The translations under genes were made by a program, and so were the position numbers. Source: Spirometra erinaceieuropaei (lineage: Eukaryota; Platyhelminthes; Cestoda; Diphyllobothriidea; Diphyllobothriidae). From it: a DNA stretch of 64,000 nucleotides. Shown piece by piece: positions 19,791 to 31,643 of this stretch (its first letter is position 1; every line of letters starts with the position of its first letter). The notes beneath the pieces are model-generated. The model was given only the letters and a program-made list of their open reading frames with translations. It was not told where the DNA came from and did no database searches. The DNA lies in assembly GCA_902702965.1 (NCBI GenBank), contig CACRXP010000034.1:1836914-1900913 (forward strand). Reading direction: 5' to 3'.

Positions 19791-21249
19791 ACACTGGGGA
19801 AGTTTTTAAGTTTGTAGGAGAAGCTATTTAACCAGACCAACGATATGAAACCGGCAGCGAAATTTATGAAGCCGTTCTTGGGATGGGTAGTCCCGCGGTT
19901 CCGTTGTCAGAGACGTGGGCCGAAAGAGAATGGTTGTCCCAGAGAAAGTCCCGTCGAAGTTCCGTGTGGATAGTTAATTTGCTGGTTACGGCCTAATTTT
20001 TTAATTCAAACGGAATTACACAGCGTCCAGTAGACAGAAATCCCGAAAAATGCGAAGGCCTCTGAGCTCCTTCTAAATGTGACCTTTATTGTCCTATGTG
20101 TTGCTTTATGTGCACGACCCACGAAAAAGTCTGGCACATTTGGCACTGGGCGTGTGGAACGCGTATATAATTTGTCACTCGTTGCTAGCACTATTACCAC
20201 TAATCGCCTTAAATTAGCTTGAGCATGGAAGAGCGCCGCGTGTGCAACAAGGCAGTGAGATAAATAGCTGAATATTACATGATGTCTATATACATGATGG
20301 CCTTACATGATGCATTATACATTATCGCACTGCCTTCTGCGAACCGTGAATCGAGTAAAACATATTTCCTTCAGAGAATTAAACTGGTAAATAGCGATAA
20401 TTGGTATATCACCGCAAAAGCACAATTATTCGTCCATCTGTCATAGCGCTGCCGATGGGTATCTCATCTGAATATGATTAAATAATTTTAGTTGCAGGAA
20501 ACGATCAATTAAAAGTTGATGGAATGTGGAATATACATACATGGTTATTCAACTTTAAAAAAACAATTTATTTTGTTCACCCGTAAACAGTTTAGCATTA
20601 GCAACTGACTGGGACGTACGCAGGGTACCAACGAAAATTTCTAAAATAATGTCGCGGCAAAGTCACGGTCGTGTGCTTTTCGCCGACTTAGACTGTTCTG
20701 GAATTTTTACTTCTACATATTGTTTTGCAATTTGTGATTTATTATTTATTTATTTCGTCCTCATTTCTACTTACCAGGAGCGTTGAATTGAGACTGCATA
20801 AATTCCAATTTCTCCGCCTAATGTTCGGTTTTATTTTCTTCTAAGAAGACTTTTAAAAAATTGAGCCTTTTGAGACAATGAGACCTCTGTAAATGTCCGG
20901 CTTAATTTCTTTATTGATGTCATTTGCAATATATACCATGTGAATGACCCTAAGTTTTATAAACGAACGGAGACCTCATCGCAAGGAAGAGAAGGGCTAC
21001 ATGAATTGCCATAAGCGGAAATTAAACGCATGCATCAACAAAAACAAAAGAACCAATCAAAAAGTAAAGAAGGCTATAAAATTCAAAGAATTATTGAACT
21101 CTTCTAAGACGCAATAAGCCCTGTCGCCGGATAAACAGTTTTTAATAAAAATGTTTTTAACAAACGCGATGCCGGTTGCGTTAACACAGCAGGGCGCACT
21201 CATCCAACCAAATTTGCACCCCCATTTGTACTCACAAGTGTTTTATGAA
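19791..21249. other. No gene recognised
   Basis: Short overlapping frames only. AT-rich single-copy or ancient repeat DNA. Confidence 0.45.
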
Positions 21250-22010
21250 GACATAGGAATTGGCTCTACGGGATCTTTAATGTGTTCAGCATATGTAGCC
21301 GCCGGGCGACTGTGGAATTAGGCTAGAAATTAATCCCATATTCATTGGCCTTTTGAGCGGACAGACGGGAGGAGTATTCAGGACATCATAGATTGGACGT
21401 TTTTCACTTTTAATCTCGAGCGTGTGAGCTGATCAAGGGAACTACAAGTGGTTTCTAAGCCCCTGGTAGATTTGAGGAATTGCTTATGTGTAAGCTGGAA
21501 TAGCTGGGCGTCCTGCATTGTAAACATCAATTCATACTCCCTTGCTCTGACCGTATGGGGTACTGGAGAATGGTACCAAACCGTGCTTGACAATAACATG
21601 TAATGATCACAGAAAAACGTGCTTACGTACACACAGGATGCAAAATTGGGGCCTCACTACAAAATATCCTAAGCGGAAATGGTAAAACTATTTTGTCTCT
21701 CAGTCCGAAACAACGTGTCGGGATTTCAACACAAGAAACAGTCATTTGATACATTTACATATATTATTGTCGACCTGATGACAACCAGCAAACCAACAAC
21801 TCACATTTCAGCTTGCGGTCTATTTTCCGAAAAATGGTTTTTGGAATGCCCCCACTATTCCAATTCTAGGCAGAAATCAATGAACAAAAAACGAGCTGAA
21901 CAAACTAGTTTTTTTGGAATTCAGTGTGTGGCCGACCTCATGATATTGGCCAACATTCTGAAATGCAGTTTTGGTTAGGAAGGATTTGTTGATTTCACAT
22001 AATGACATTT
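21250..22010. repeat. Dispersed repeat R2, copy 2
   Basis: Diverged copy of 9650-10950. Shared landmarks are gggatctttaat, the minus-strand peptide AQLFQLTHKQFLKS, attgtcg-x2-ctgatgacaacc, aggcagaaatcaatg and cggccgac-like text. Confidence 0.5.
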
Positions 22011-24238
22011 ATTATTCTGCGACATAATCACATGATAGTTCGGACATACCGGTATGTCTGCTGGGTATAGTATATTTAGTGACCTAACTCATGAAATGTG
22101 TCGAAACTTACGAATGATTCCCAACCACTCATAAACCGACACCATTTCGTAAGTCCGATTTCTATTTAAATAAGAACAAGTTTAAAAAAAAACGCAAAAA
22201 ATATTAAAGACAGCGTTGCGTTTTTTAGAAATTCCGACTTATTTAGAAAAGCGCATTGTCCTGAAAACCTCCAAATCAGTTCTAATTTAGTAAACTTCGT
22301 TTTAAATGTACAACATGTATTTTCATATCGAAAACGTAGCAACTATGAAAGTAGACATAAAATAACGTCTAATGATTAGACGTTCATTTTATATCTAAAT
22401 ATTGTTTAGTAGGTAATGCGATTTCAAATAAGACGGTCTATTAACTGCCTACATTCTAAGCGTAGATTCCAAAGCAGTTTTCCAGTGTTTCGTGTTCAAC
22501 AAGAGAAGCTGCAGTTTGCTTGTTTTCACGGATGTGGACGTCGTAGGATCAAACCTGTTCGTAAGGTGACATGCCATGAGGCCGGTCGGTACCTAATAGA
22601 TTTAAATAAAACTGACAGGCGGGATCGTGAGCTTACTATATTGCGTTTATGGGCATGCGTTTTCTTCCGTTAAATTAATTTACACTTGTCGATCGTTTTT
22701 GATTACGCTGGCCTCGAAAGTTTGCTGAATGCTTCATGATTTTCTGTGTATTCACTCGATCTTACATAAAGACAGGTTCTGAATTACCTGTCTGTTAAGC
22801 AATTTAAAATAGGATTATTATTGATGGCATTTATCGGGTTGTGAGTGTTGGGGCGCTCTTTTTCAGGAAAATGGTCGTTTGGGTCACATGTAAAGATTCA
22901 TTCAAACATCAAACTTCAATTTTGAGAAAAATAACTGTCTGCATCTAAAGTCAGCAACGAATATTCCTTCGATCAATAAGAAAACTTTCCTTAATAAGTT
23001 ACATGTTTAAGATGTGCTTTACTACTGCACTCCGTTGACGGATGGCTGTGCACTTTGCATTTTTGCACGGTAAGGCCAAGTAAAAATATGACAATTTTTG
23101 GCCGTTTCTTTCGCGTTCCTGAGAAATACTAATATGCTTTCTACTGTGAAAGGAAGAGCATGCCCTTCTTTATATACTGAGGCCATTTCCACTTTTTGTG
23201 CTCGCTTTCAGCCCCCGTTCTTCGATTATGAATGCATGGCAGAGCGCCCATATAAATACTGATATTTTGCTAAACTGTTGATAAACTGCTGGGAATGACA
23301 ATTCCTTGCTGTTTATTTATGTGACATCCGGAAGAATTTTCCAAACGGCAAAATAATTTCAGCCCACTTGAACGAAGGAATTCCTATCTGCGCTATTACT
23401 GCACTTTACGGCACTAACCGAATCTGCTAATTTGACATTTACGAATTGATAAAACCTCTGGTTTTCTTAAATAACCTCTGTATTAGCACGTTGGCCACCG
23501 TGGTTAACATCGGACATAAAATAAATTTTTTAAGTTCGGCTAAATCTGGTTACTAAAACTCTCGACGGGTACATTATTATCCATTCAATTAAATAGTCGC
23601 TCATATGCATAACCGGAGTCTAGGTCATGTATTAGCATATGAAAATGCACAAAAATATTCTAATGTCAAATTTCGATAAAATTTACTGATTGTGTACGTG
23701 ATATAATAACTTAAATCAAATTTCTGCACAAGCAGAGGACGTGTCATTAAAGAATGTCGATAAGCGAACAAAGTGCTTAAATTTAAAGGCGTCCAGAACT
23801 GCTCTCATCATTTTCCGTTATCAGATTTTAATGAGACAGGCCACGTAATCTAGGTTCAAAAATAAGATGCGTCTATTTGCAGTGCTTTCGTACAAGATTA
23901 CGGCATTTTCTCTGGTCCTCCAATGTAACATGTAAGGGGTGACCAACACGCCTGCGCCACTTTGGGTAATAAAGTCTTACAATGCAATGTGATGGCACTG
24001 GTTAGACACAGAAAGGCTGCTCGTTTTGCATATGCACAATCTTACTTTCTCTGTCGTTGCTAATCGCTGTTAGGAATATATCTTTTATCTGTTTGTGACG
24101 TAGCGAAGTTTTAAGCACCTACTTAGTAAGCGAAAGTTGGTTATACTCGTTTATATGTCGTTCAGCATTCATATATCATCGAAAAATGTTATCGTTGTCG
24201 CGTCAACAATGAATTCGACGGTATGCACTTAACCCTGC
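22011..24238. other. No gene recognised
   Basis: AT-rich. The frame 22416-22673 (plus) is open and cysteine-containing but has no confirmed domain or splice support. Otherwise nothing. Confidence 0.4.
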
Positions 24239-24299
24239 TTGTTGTGCGTCTTTTACTGTTTTATCGAATCCGAATTAACAAAGCTGTTTTCTACCCCAG

Positions 24300-25204
24300 A
24301 CGCCGCCACATTTAGCAACGACTGCGTGATATGCAGAACGCCTGCAGTGCTCGCAAACCTGAGGAGATCCAGGCTACGCGGAAAGCAACGGGTGGAAAAC
24401 CTTCTTTTCCGCGATTATGCTGTCTACGGTCCGCCAACAAATGGCACTGCTCCTCTCCTCAGCGCCGACGGCAGTACCCTCCTGACTGAGAAGGCACCAA
24501 TTCTACAGAGATGGACCGAGCATTTCGGAGGCGTAGTTAACCGCCCCTCCGCCATCTCCGACGCCACCATCGCCCGTTTGTCGCAATTTGAGGCCAACGT
24601 GGACCTCGACCTCCCGCCATCTCTCCAGGAAACCATCAGGACCATGCAGCAGCTCTCCAGCGGGAAAGCTCCCGGATCGGACGCGATCCCTGCTGAGGTC
24701 TACACGCACGGAAGTCCCCAACTAATGGATCACATAACTGTGCTCTTGCAGGAGATGTGGCGTCAAGGTTAAGTCCCCCAAGATTTCAAAGACGCAACTA
24801 TCGGGATATCTATAAGCGAAAAGGGAACCGCCAAGTCTGCAACAATCACCGTCGCCTCTCCTTGCTGAACATGGCCGGGAAGATCTTCGCTCGCATCCTC
24901 CTCAATCGTCTGAATAATCATCTGGAACACGGCCTTCTGCCGGAAAGCCAATGCGGCTTCCGTTTTCATCGCGGGACCACGGATAAGATCTTCGCCGCCC
25001 GTCATCTTCAGGAGAAGTGCTAGGAGATGCGGACCCACTTGTACTCAACCTTTGTGGACCTGACGAAAGCCCTCCACATGGTGAATTGTGGAGGACTGTG
25101 GAAGAACATGCAGACATTCGGCTGTCCGGAGCGATTTATTCAGATCGAGCGTCAGCTAAACGACGGTAGGATGGCGTGAGTCACGGACGACGGAGCTGTC
25201 TCAG
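24300..25204 (+). pseudogene. RTE-like RT, N-terminal part
   Basis: Reads NGTAPLLSADGSTLLTEKAP, ILQRWTEHFGGVVNRPS, SSGKAPGSDAIPAEVYTHG (the conserved RT entry), then after a TAA at 24770 and a frame change KRKGNRQVCNNHRRLSLLNM, GKIFARILLNRLNNHLEHGL, LPESQCGFRFHRGTTDKIFA, a further TAG at 25021, and TFVDLTKALHMVN where the normal motif has KAFD. At least two stops and one frameshift make it dead. Confidence 0.85.
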
Positions 25205-25533
25205 AGAGCGGAATTGGCCGCCCTCACGACTCACCCACCACGCCAAACCCCATCCCCACTTCATTACCCTTTGACCCTATCATCGTTATCGCAACTGACA
25301 CCGACACCACCAACTTCACCTGCCCACACTTTCCACAACTATTCACCTCTTGCATCGACCTGGTCGGTCACTTGAGAATCCATCGCACAGAGACTGGCGA
25401 ACCAGTGCCTGGAGCACCAACCTATACCCACCAAGCTCGCCTCCACTGCCCACACTGCCCTTGCACATTCACGCATCGCATGGGTCTATTGGGCCACATG
25501 CGCATCCACGACGACCTGCAGTAGACAACTGCC
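25205..25533 (+). pseudogene. C2H2 zinc-finger tail of the RTE-like LINE
   Basis: Contains about two C2H2 units: FTCPHFPQLFTSCIDLVGHL (the second Cys position is Phe) then RIHRTETGEPVPGAPTYTHQ, and LHCPHCPCTFTHRMGLLGHM ending with RIHDDLQ and a TAG. The role in the element is unproven; nucleic-acid binding is likely. Confidence 0.8.
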
Positions 25534-26459
25534 GGCTACACCACACCATAAAACCCTACCTCTCTGTCACCACCACCAACACCACCACCCCAATACACAT
25601 CAACACACCCACCGCAGGCACCCAAGTGCCAACTCCCACGCAAGTGGGAAGTCTGCATCTCGACTCGGGCCTCATGTGGTTTCGGCTGCACGGGTGACTT
25701 GAGTCTGAGACTATCCCGACACGTGAAACGTCGTGGATAGGAAGGTTGCTGATTGACGCGCAGTCATTGTCAGTCGACCATGCCAGCCACCGCGCCCATT
25801 TCCAACTCCAGTCCGCTGACCGCCTTGGAGAGTGACTGGGTGTGGGAATGGGAAGAAAGAGTGAGGTTGACGACAGCGCACTTTCTCCTCACTACAAACA
25901 ATCTGACGCGCTTGAAGCTATCATGACGCGCTAAAAGCCGTTGCCTGGAAGGTTGCCAACTGACGGAATACATTGGACCTCCTTGACTGGGGGTGTAAGA
26001 GTCAGGCTGCAATGGCTCCTTCTTAATGTGGCCTTTATGGCACTCCCACCACAGTGTGGGATCCGAGCCAGGCGTCGACGGCACGCCTAGGCGCGGCTTC
26101 GGCCGTGCCAGCCTCCAAATCTCTGTTGTGTTGGTTGAAATCCTGGTTATTTGTTGCGTGGACCAGGGGGTGTGGTGGAACGCCAAGGTGAGGATCCGTC
26201 CGAGCCATCCACCGGCGGCCTCCCTCGTCTCCCGTCTTCGTGACTCTGTCTTGACTCCGGGCTCGGGCGAGGAAGGAGGAAAGTGAGTAGGTAGATGTAG
26301 CGAAAGTCTACTGGCACTATAAACCCCTGCGCATGTCACAGTCCCTGCTACCACCGCTGCTGCTGTGAAGCACACGGTGGACATCATCGAAATCGATGGT
26401 CGAACTATCATCGAATCCAAACGCAAATTAAAGTACAACAGCCGGTTTATGTCAAACAC
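25534..26459. other. GC-rich 3' tail of the zinc-finger LINE
   Basis: No motif-bearing frame. The 229-codon minus-strand frame 26459-25770 is proline/serine-rich, overlaps other open frames and is best explained by GC content. Probably element 3' UTR. Confidence 0.5.
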
Positions 26460-26921
26460 ATTGATATCTGCTTTTGACTTTGGCTACTAAGGCTTTCCAT
26501 AGAATTCGCCGTCAAAAATTGTAGCTTTATCTCAGACTTACAATGATTTCCATGAACACGTTGAGGACTAGTAATTTGAACGCTTTAAGACCTTTGAAAA
26601 AATATGCTTTCCTATTAGCTAAGTCCCAACAATGGGCATCAAATGCAAAATTTCTCTGGAACAACCAAATGGGCCTTAATAACTTCACACAATTCAAGGA
26701 CCATACAATTAATTAGGTGTTGATGTTTAACACAAACCGTCCTACTGTGGACAGGAAATGTCAAAAATCAAAAAGGAATAGTAGTTTGCTTTTTAGACTT
26801 TATATATTTGGCGTCGCAGTATGTGTTTAATAAGCAACCAAGCCACGAAACAAAACCACGGAACAAGTTCATATTGCACAAGAAGCGTCATTGGACAAAG
26901 CAAAGACATGCAATAGAATCC
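26460..26921. other. No gene recognised
   Basis: AT-rich DNA without supported features. Confidence 0.5.
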
Positions 26922-27134
26922 TTACAAAATTCTCTGAAAGGTAGCTCCATCGTCCAGGAAAAGTCCTACTGACGTTATTTGTATACTAGGTTTTCGCATC
27001 TCATTTGGCACGAAATTCGACAGTCGGACTATATTTGGCTCACCCGTGTGGATTTTCCAGTAGGGTATGTCCACAGTTATCGTAGACGTTGTTTTAGTGG
27101 TAGACAGCAGTGTATATGCATAGTCGCCTAACAC
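26922..27134 (-). CDS. Candidate exon of unknown gene
   Basis: A 70-codon minus-strand frame with protein-like composition (contains VDIPYWKIHTGEPNIVRLSN and ITSVGLFLDDGATFQRIL). An acceptor-like ttctaataaaag lies just before its first codons (about 27140). It ends in a stop, so it could be a last exon. No family recognised and no donor partner seen. Confidence 0.3.
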   Translation of the reverse strand: MLGDYAYTLLSTTKTTSTITVDIPYWKIHTGEPNIVRLSNFVPNEMRKPSIQITSVGLFLDDGATFQRIL

Positions 27135-27296
27135 CTTTTATTAGAAAGGACGTGCATTGATGCAAACGTAAACAGCGGAATACGCAATCATGCATGTCAC
27201 ATGCCAGTATTCGTGTAACAAACGCTGTCCTGTGAACCAACTTTTTAATTATGCTTCTTCAATTTTTTTTATAGATCACTTGCAGAATAATTTAAT

Positions 27297-27320
27297 CTAT
27301 ATATATATATATATATATAC
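27297..27320. repeat. TA dinucleotide microsatellite
   Basis: About 11 TA units, not at an obvious element junction. Confidence 0.9.
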
Positions 27321-27753
27321 ATATTTGAAATGAATGGGTTAGGAGAGGACTAACGCGTCTGTCAGTAAAACAAACTGACTGACCAAATACGGAGTAATGA
27401 AAATGCTCCATCACAATATAACGATTGTTTTTTTGCTGAATTGAAATCTCCGTCGGTCCTGCGTTTTAATCGCAGCTGCAAGGTTCAGTAACGGTCATAT
27501 CTGCAACATTAAGGACTAGCTGGAAGCTGCCACTAAGTACGTTATCTCCAAATCAAAACATAAAGAAACAGCTAAACCCATTAAGTGATCAGGATGGCCG
27601 CATGCGTGCCGGTTACATCTTTTGTAATGTGCATGCATGACATGCCCGCTAGTTTCTTTGAATTTAAAAATTGATTATTCACTGAATGAAGAAAGCGGAT
27701 ATGACTGATCGATGCCAAAACTGTATTTCATATCATGTATAATGGCTTATTTT

Positions 27754-27915
27754 TTAAAACATATTTCGATCATGTAATACATTTTTGGCTTTAGTACACA
27801 CGAAGCGCTGTTTTGACGTCAAAAATTGCAACTGTCCGCTCAAACGCCATGTGTATTGCAAACCATTGATGTTACCAAAGATTTGATTTATTGGTGGTCT
27901 GAATTTGAACATCTT
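27754..27915 (-). CDS. Candidate terminal exon, type B secreted family (minus copy)
   Basis: Follows the cysteine exon at 28285-28540. The acceptor aattaaag precedes AAG ATG at 27915; 53 codons then a stop. It includes FRPPINQIFGNINGL and QYTWRLSGQLQFL, loosely matching the FP-x-I then PWVYLA-x-RVY pattern of other terminal exons in the family, and a late cysteine (RFVC). The same frame is open upstream to 28038, so a longer exon is possible. Homology is weak. Confidence 0.35.
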   Translation of the reverse strand, partial: KMFKFRPPINQIFGNINGLQYTWRLSGQLQFLTSKQRFVCTKAKNVLHDRNMF

Positions 27916-28284
27916 CTTTAATTGCAGGCTCGTTCGCATGTGCTCATAAGCATTATCCAAAAGATAAACCGTATTTATTCGATGGTTTATAATCAAGATA
28001 AGAGAGGCATGCAAATTGGTAACTGCTATCATGCTCAAAACGTTTTACTTTTTGCTATATGGGTAGTGCTGCATGATTTAGACTATATTAGCATACGCGA
28101 AACGAACAACCACCTTCAGATTGCGCCTCATATACCGTGTCTAATGAAATTGTAATCAGAATAATCATGACGGTCATCAGTTTAACTATTTAGCGAAGAT
28201 TATTGTATAGAGCTTGGGCAACAGTTCAGATTAGAAGGGTTGTGTTTTGCAGAAACTCAATACATGGTAGAAACTAAACAATAC

Positions 28285-28540
28285 CTTCTTCCACACAGAT
28301 ATTTGCATACTCGAAAATTCAACATAGCAGGCGTATTTCACATATCTAGCTTCAGCAATATCAGTCAGGAAATGGCATTTTATTTGGCGCTTGCTTCGTT
28401 CAAAATGCGCTTGTATCCAAAAACGACCGTCATTTGGCAGCGGCAAAATTATCGCTGCATTAAGAACGTTTTTAAGTAAATGTTCGACGACATCATCAAT
28501 ATGTAACGCGGCACCTCTCCTTGGGCATTTTGTCTGTACA
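28285..28540 (-). CDS. Cysteine exon, type B secreted family (minus copy)
   Basis: An acceptor with a pyrimidine tract (cttattttgcctttcag) and a donor (GAAGAAG then gtattg) frame an open exon of 256 bases. Its 83 residues from TKCPRRG to SVWKK align without gaps to the plus-strand exon 48507-48760, with all three cysteines in register (TKCP, KC, AC). This is much stronger evidence for a real exon than length alone. The two acceptor phases differ (2 here, 1 there), so one border may be off by a few bases. Product unknown. Confidence 0.6.
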
Positions 28541-29974
28541 CTGAAAGGCAAAATAAGAAATAAACACTTTCACACAGTTGACCTTTAAAACATTACAAAA
28601 GTCATAAGTTCATAAAGTGCGTATTAGTCAATATGTACATGTGGCTTATATTCAGTCACACAGGAGCCACTGCACAGTAGAAGATCGGCTTTTCATAGAG
28701 CTGTTACAGTGTAAGGAAAACGCACCGAGTAGTCCACAATAACAAACATGCCTCGGCACACACATAATAAATAATTGGAACGAAAATTAAACGGTGCATC
28801 ATGCATGTGTATTTGTAAGACAAACAAGTTTTAGTGACATTTAAGCCGGTTTTGCAGCCAATATGGAATGCTCATTTACTGACCAAGGAGCGTGCAGAAG
28901 GAAGAATAAGATGGGCAATTGGGTTGCGGCAATGGCTTATCGAATGCTTGTTTTAAAATTATGTGCACAAACTCCGTGTTTTAGCGCCAAAGGCAAACAA
29001 AGTGATTTTGAAGGGCATTGCATAATTATTAAAATATTATTAGACACCGTTCCTCGTCAAGCATTCACAATTGTGGAGTAAGATAATAAGGGTGTTGCAG
29101 ACAATAAAACGACCTGTCACAAATATTCTGGTAGAAAAGGGTCATATTTGTTTAGGCGTGCAAAAATATGCGACACATCTTCTAAGCCCCCACACAAATC
29201 ATTTATTCGCAAACATAAATTTTGTGCTCTAAGGAAAATGTAGACCGTCGGCGAACCGGATTTATCAGATATTGTGCGTTTAACATGTGTTTATAAGTAT
29301 CGCTGAGAAAAGGGAATTGCTCACAGGGTCATAGAGGATTGCGTTTCTGACGTCTCGGGAGCTTGGTCAGCTCGCCATTGTCAAGGCTCTTAGTGCGAAA
29401 ATCGACCAGCGATATTTTGCCGATGACATGCGATGTCTTTTTAGACTCATGTAGATGTCAGACTCGACAAAATATGACTACTTTATTAGCATGCATTTTT
29501 AAATTTTTTTTCGACGGTCTATTATATTCCAATACGTTTTATAAAAATGCATGATATCATGTTTTACTTTACTCATGTGATAGCAACGTACGTCCTCTTC
29601 GTATTTCATACCCAAAAAAGGTTTTTTGTGCTGCAAAATTTCCAATTCTCAATACGTTTTAACCAGATCATTCATTGCATTAGAGATTAGCGATTTCACT
29701 TAACAAGGTGCATGTTTCTAGCATAAGAAAATCATATGGTCCTTTATGCCCTTAAGAATGGATGCGGACCATCTCGAACATTTCCTAATGAACGGACAAG
29801 CCCAATGCTGTACGACTGAACTTGGCACGGTTTTAAAAATATCACATATTTTGGACGCATTATAAACCACAAATCTCCTTCCTACAAATATATGCTGTAA
29901 GTATAACGTGATTGTATACCAAACTAGTGCAGGTAACATAAGTGTGTATGTCTCCCAAAGAACATATTACAAAT
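28541..29974. other. No gene confirmed
   Basis: May contain upstream exons of the minus-strand gene at 27754-28540; the minus frame 29939-29718 is open and cysteine-containing, but I could not match it to the family. No other features. Confidence 0.35.
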
Positions 29975-30340
29975 TACAACGCCATCGAAAATAATTGTTA
30001 CAAATGCATGCTATATAAGCCGTCAAATTTTACCAACTGAGGTTTCTACAGGGGTTGAGAAGAAATCCATTCAAAGTCAAACATTCTGCAAATTTAGAAA
30101 TATTAAACAAATACGTCGCACGATAATCAATATTATCACCTCGCTTAAGCAATACGTTTTAATTGAAAACGCGTTTCGGAATTTCGGCCAAAATTTCATG
30201 ACATCAGTCATTCATGGCACCTTGACGAGTAGTTTATCGAACAAGAAGAAGGAGAAGGCGGCTCGGTTCCCGATTGACACATTGAAAGCCTGCACCTAAA
30301 CATTTCACAAAACGCCAAATCTGTGCAGTCAGTAGGGGTA
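29975..30340. repeat. Dispersed repeat R1, copy 3
   Basis: Shares gcatgctatataag, an ttttacc-x-actgag-like block, gaatttcgg-x-caaaatttcatga and gattgacacattga with the copy at 8640-9030. Confidence 0.5.
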
Positions 30341-30367
30341 CACATCCCGATAACGCCAGCGGGTGCT

Positions 30368-31535
30368 TTATTGTACTTGCCGGATAGGCTGTTTTAGAAA
30401 TATTATGTACATAAAAGGGTCACTTAGATGCCTGTTCGGAGTTCCAAATCCCCATACAATTAGCTTTATCCAATTAGATATTGTCGTCAACCACCGAAAG
30501 TAAAATGACCGACGTAAGCAGTGCATGCTGAAGTTTGTTATGGATTTGCTTTTCTAATTTAACTGAGGCTACAGTTACATTCGCGGGAATCATTTGTGTG
30601 TTTCAATAAGAATGGCGCATTTCTGTTATCTTCGTCACTAGTGTCATGATAATGCTCTTTTGTGTATATGGATAAACGCGGGAATATTGCTGTATCACCA
30701 CCCTTTCTTTTTTCAAATCATCCTGATAATCCATCGTGCGGATTACTACTGTAGTCACTGACGTTCATTTTCTTGTAAAATGTCTAAGGCATTTTTTCAA
30801 ATCGCACTGCAAGTGTTTCGATTCCAATCATTCTTTGACATTTGCTGTGAAAGCTAAATACATTAAGTACTAGTATGCAGCACGGGTTTGCTGTTTAAAG
30901 TACGGCAATGGCGCCTTAAAAGCGGAATAAATTAGGATTATACCACCAACGTCAAATATATGAAGAGGGCAAGCTTAGCAATAAATATTCCTTTTGCCTT
31001 ACAGGTACTTGTAATTCTTTCTTCTTTAAACAAAGTCCGAGGATAATTTCATTCGCACTACTTCGGTGCATAAAATCTACAGCGATATGCCGCTGTCCAC
31101 ACTCCGTTAGGAAAGCAGATTATCTGATTTGAAGAACCGAAATACAGGCTTACTGAGATTGTGGTAATCAAGGCTCCCTGTTATAAGAGAAGGATTGTAA
31201 TAAAGATTCTGTCGGTGACTATCAAAAGTTAAGCACTCGCACTTAATTTTTGCTTTGTTTTAATTCACCAATAAATCGCAAAAATGCGAAAGCGCAATTC
31301 GAAATAACTGGGAATTAGACATTATGGCTGCTGGTAAAGTATGAAAAACGACGGTACTTGCTGCATAATGCGCACGAGCTCATCCTGGCCCGTGATTCTC
31401 AATAACACGGGCGAATACCGCGTAACGATTGCATCGATAAACACATCTCACATAGTGGCTGCCGCGGAAGCTGCAAGTGAATTTGGAAAACTAAAAACCA
31501 ATCCCGAGGTTGCGTGTAAACCTTACTCTAACCCT
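30368..31535 (+). repeat. Tandem duplication, left unit
   Basis: From ttattgtacttgccggatagg to the gap this unit matches 31644-32655 at roughly 95 percent by eye, same orientation. It contains about 150 bases (about 30980-31130) missing from the right unit. No convincing gene within; the frame 31341 onward is shared but its differences are mostly amino-acid changing. Confidence 0.9.
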
Positions 31536-31643
31536 NNNNNNNNNNNNNNNNNNNNNNNNNNNNNNNNNNNNNNNNNNNNNNNNNNNNNNNNNNNNNNNNN
31601 NNNNNNNNNNNNNNNNNNNNNNNNNNNNNNNNNNNNNNNNNNN
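31536..31643. other. Assembly gap (108 N)
   Basis: Run of N between the two duplicated units; the true unit junction is hidden here. Confidence 0.99.

Larger units (their letters stand above)
24239..26459 (+). mobile_element. RTE-like LINE with C2H2 zinc-finger tail, internally deleted
   Basis: A GC-rich island in AT-rich DNA. The RT N-terminal region and fingers (24300-25200) run straight into a zinc-finger region (25205-25533) and a GC-rich 3' tail (to about 26459). RT palm with the ADD motif, thumb and C-terminal region are missing; the join is near 25200-25212. C2H2 tails fused to such LINE polyproteins are, to my knowledge, characteristic of pseudophyllidean tapeworms. Confidence 0.82.

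Noticed and set aside
22416..22673. Possible thrombospondin-type repeat (C-x3-CGRRR...V-x-C)
   Set aside because: Missing the usual tryptophans and the other cysteines; no firm splice sites.
24030..24240. Search for tRNA, rRNA and CRISPR features across the window
   Set aside because: No cloverleaf with intact arms (only the SINE's tRNA-like part), no rRNA motifs and no regularly spaced short repeats.
25726..25736. GAAACGTC downstream of the zinc-finger LINE resembles the hammerhead 3' core
   Set aside because: The upstream sequence reads CTGAGAC rather than CTGANGA and no helix II forms.
25770..26459. 229-codon minus-strand frame
   Set aside because: Low-complexity, GC-driven, and lies in the LINE tail with competing frames; not a credible gene.
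31341..31535. Frame shared by both tandem units starting MKNDGTCC / MKNDSTCC
   Set aside because: Differences between units are mostly amino-acid changing and the frame runs into the gap; duplicated non-coding DNA explains it.
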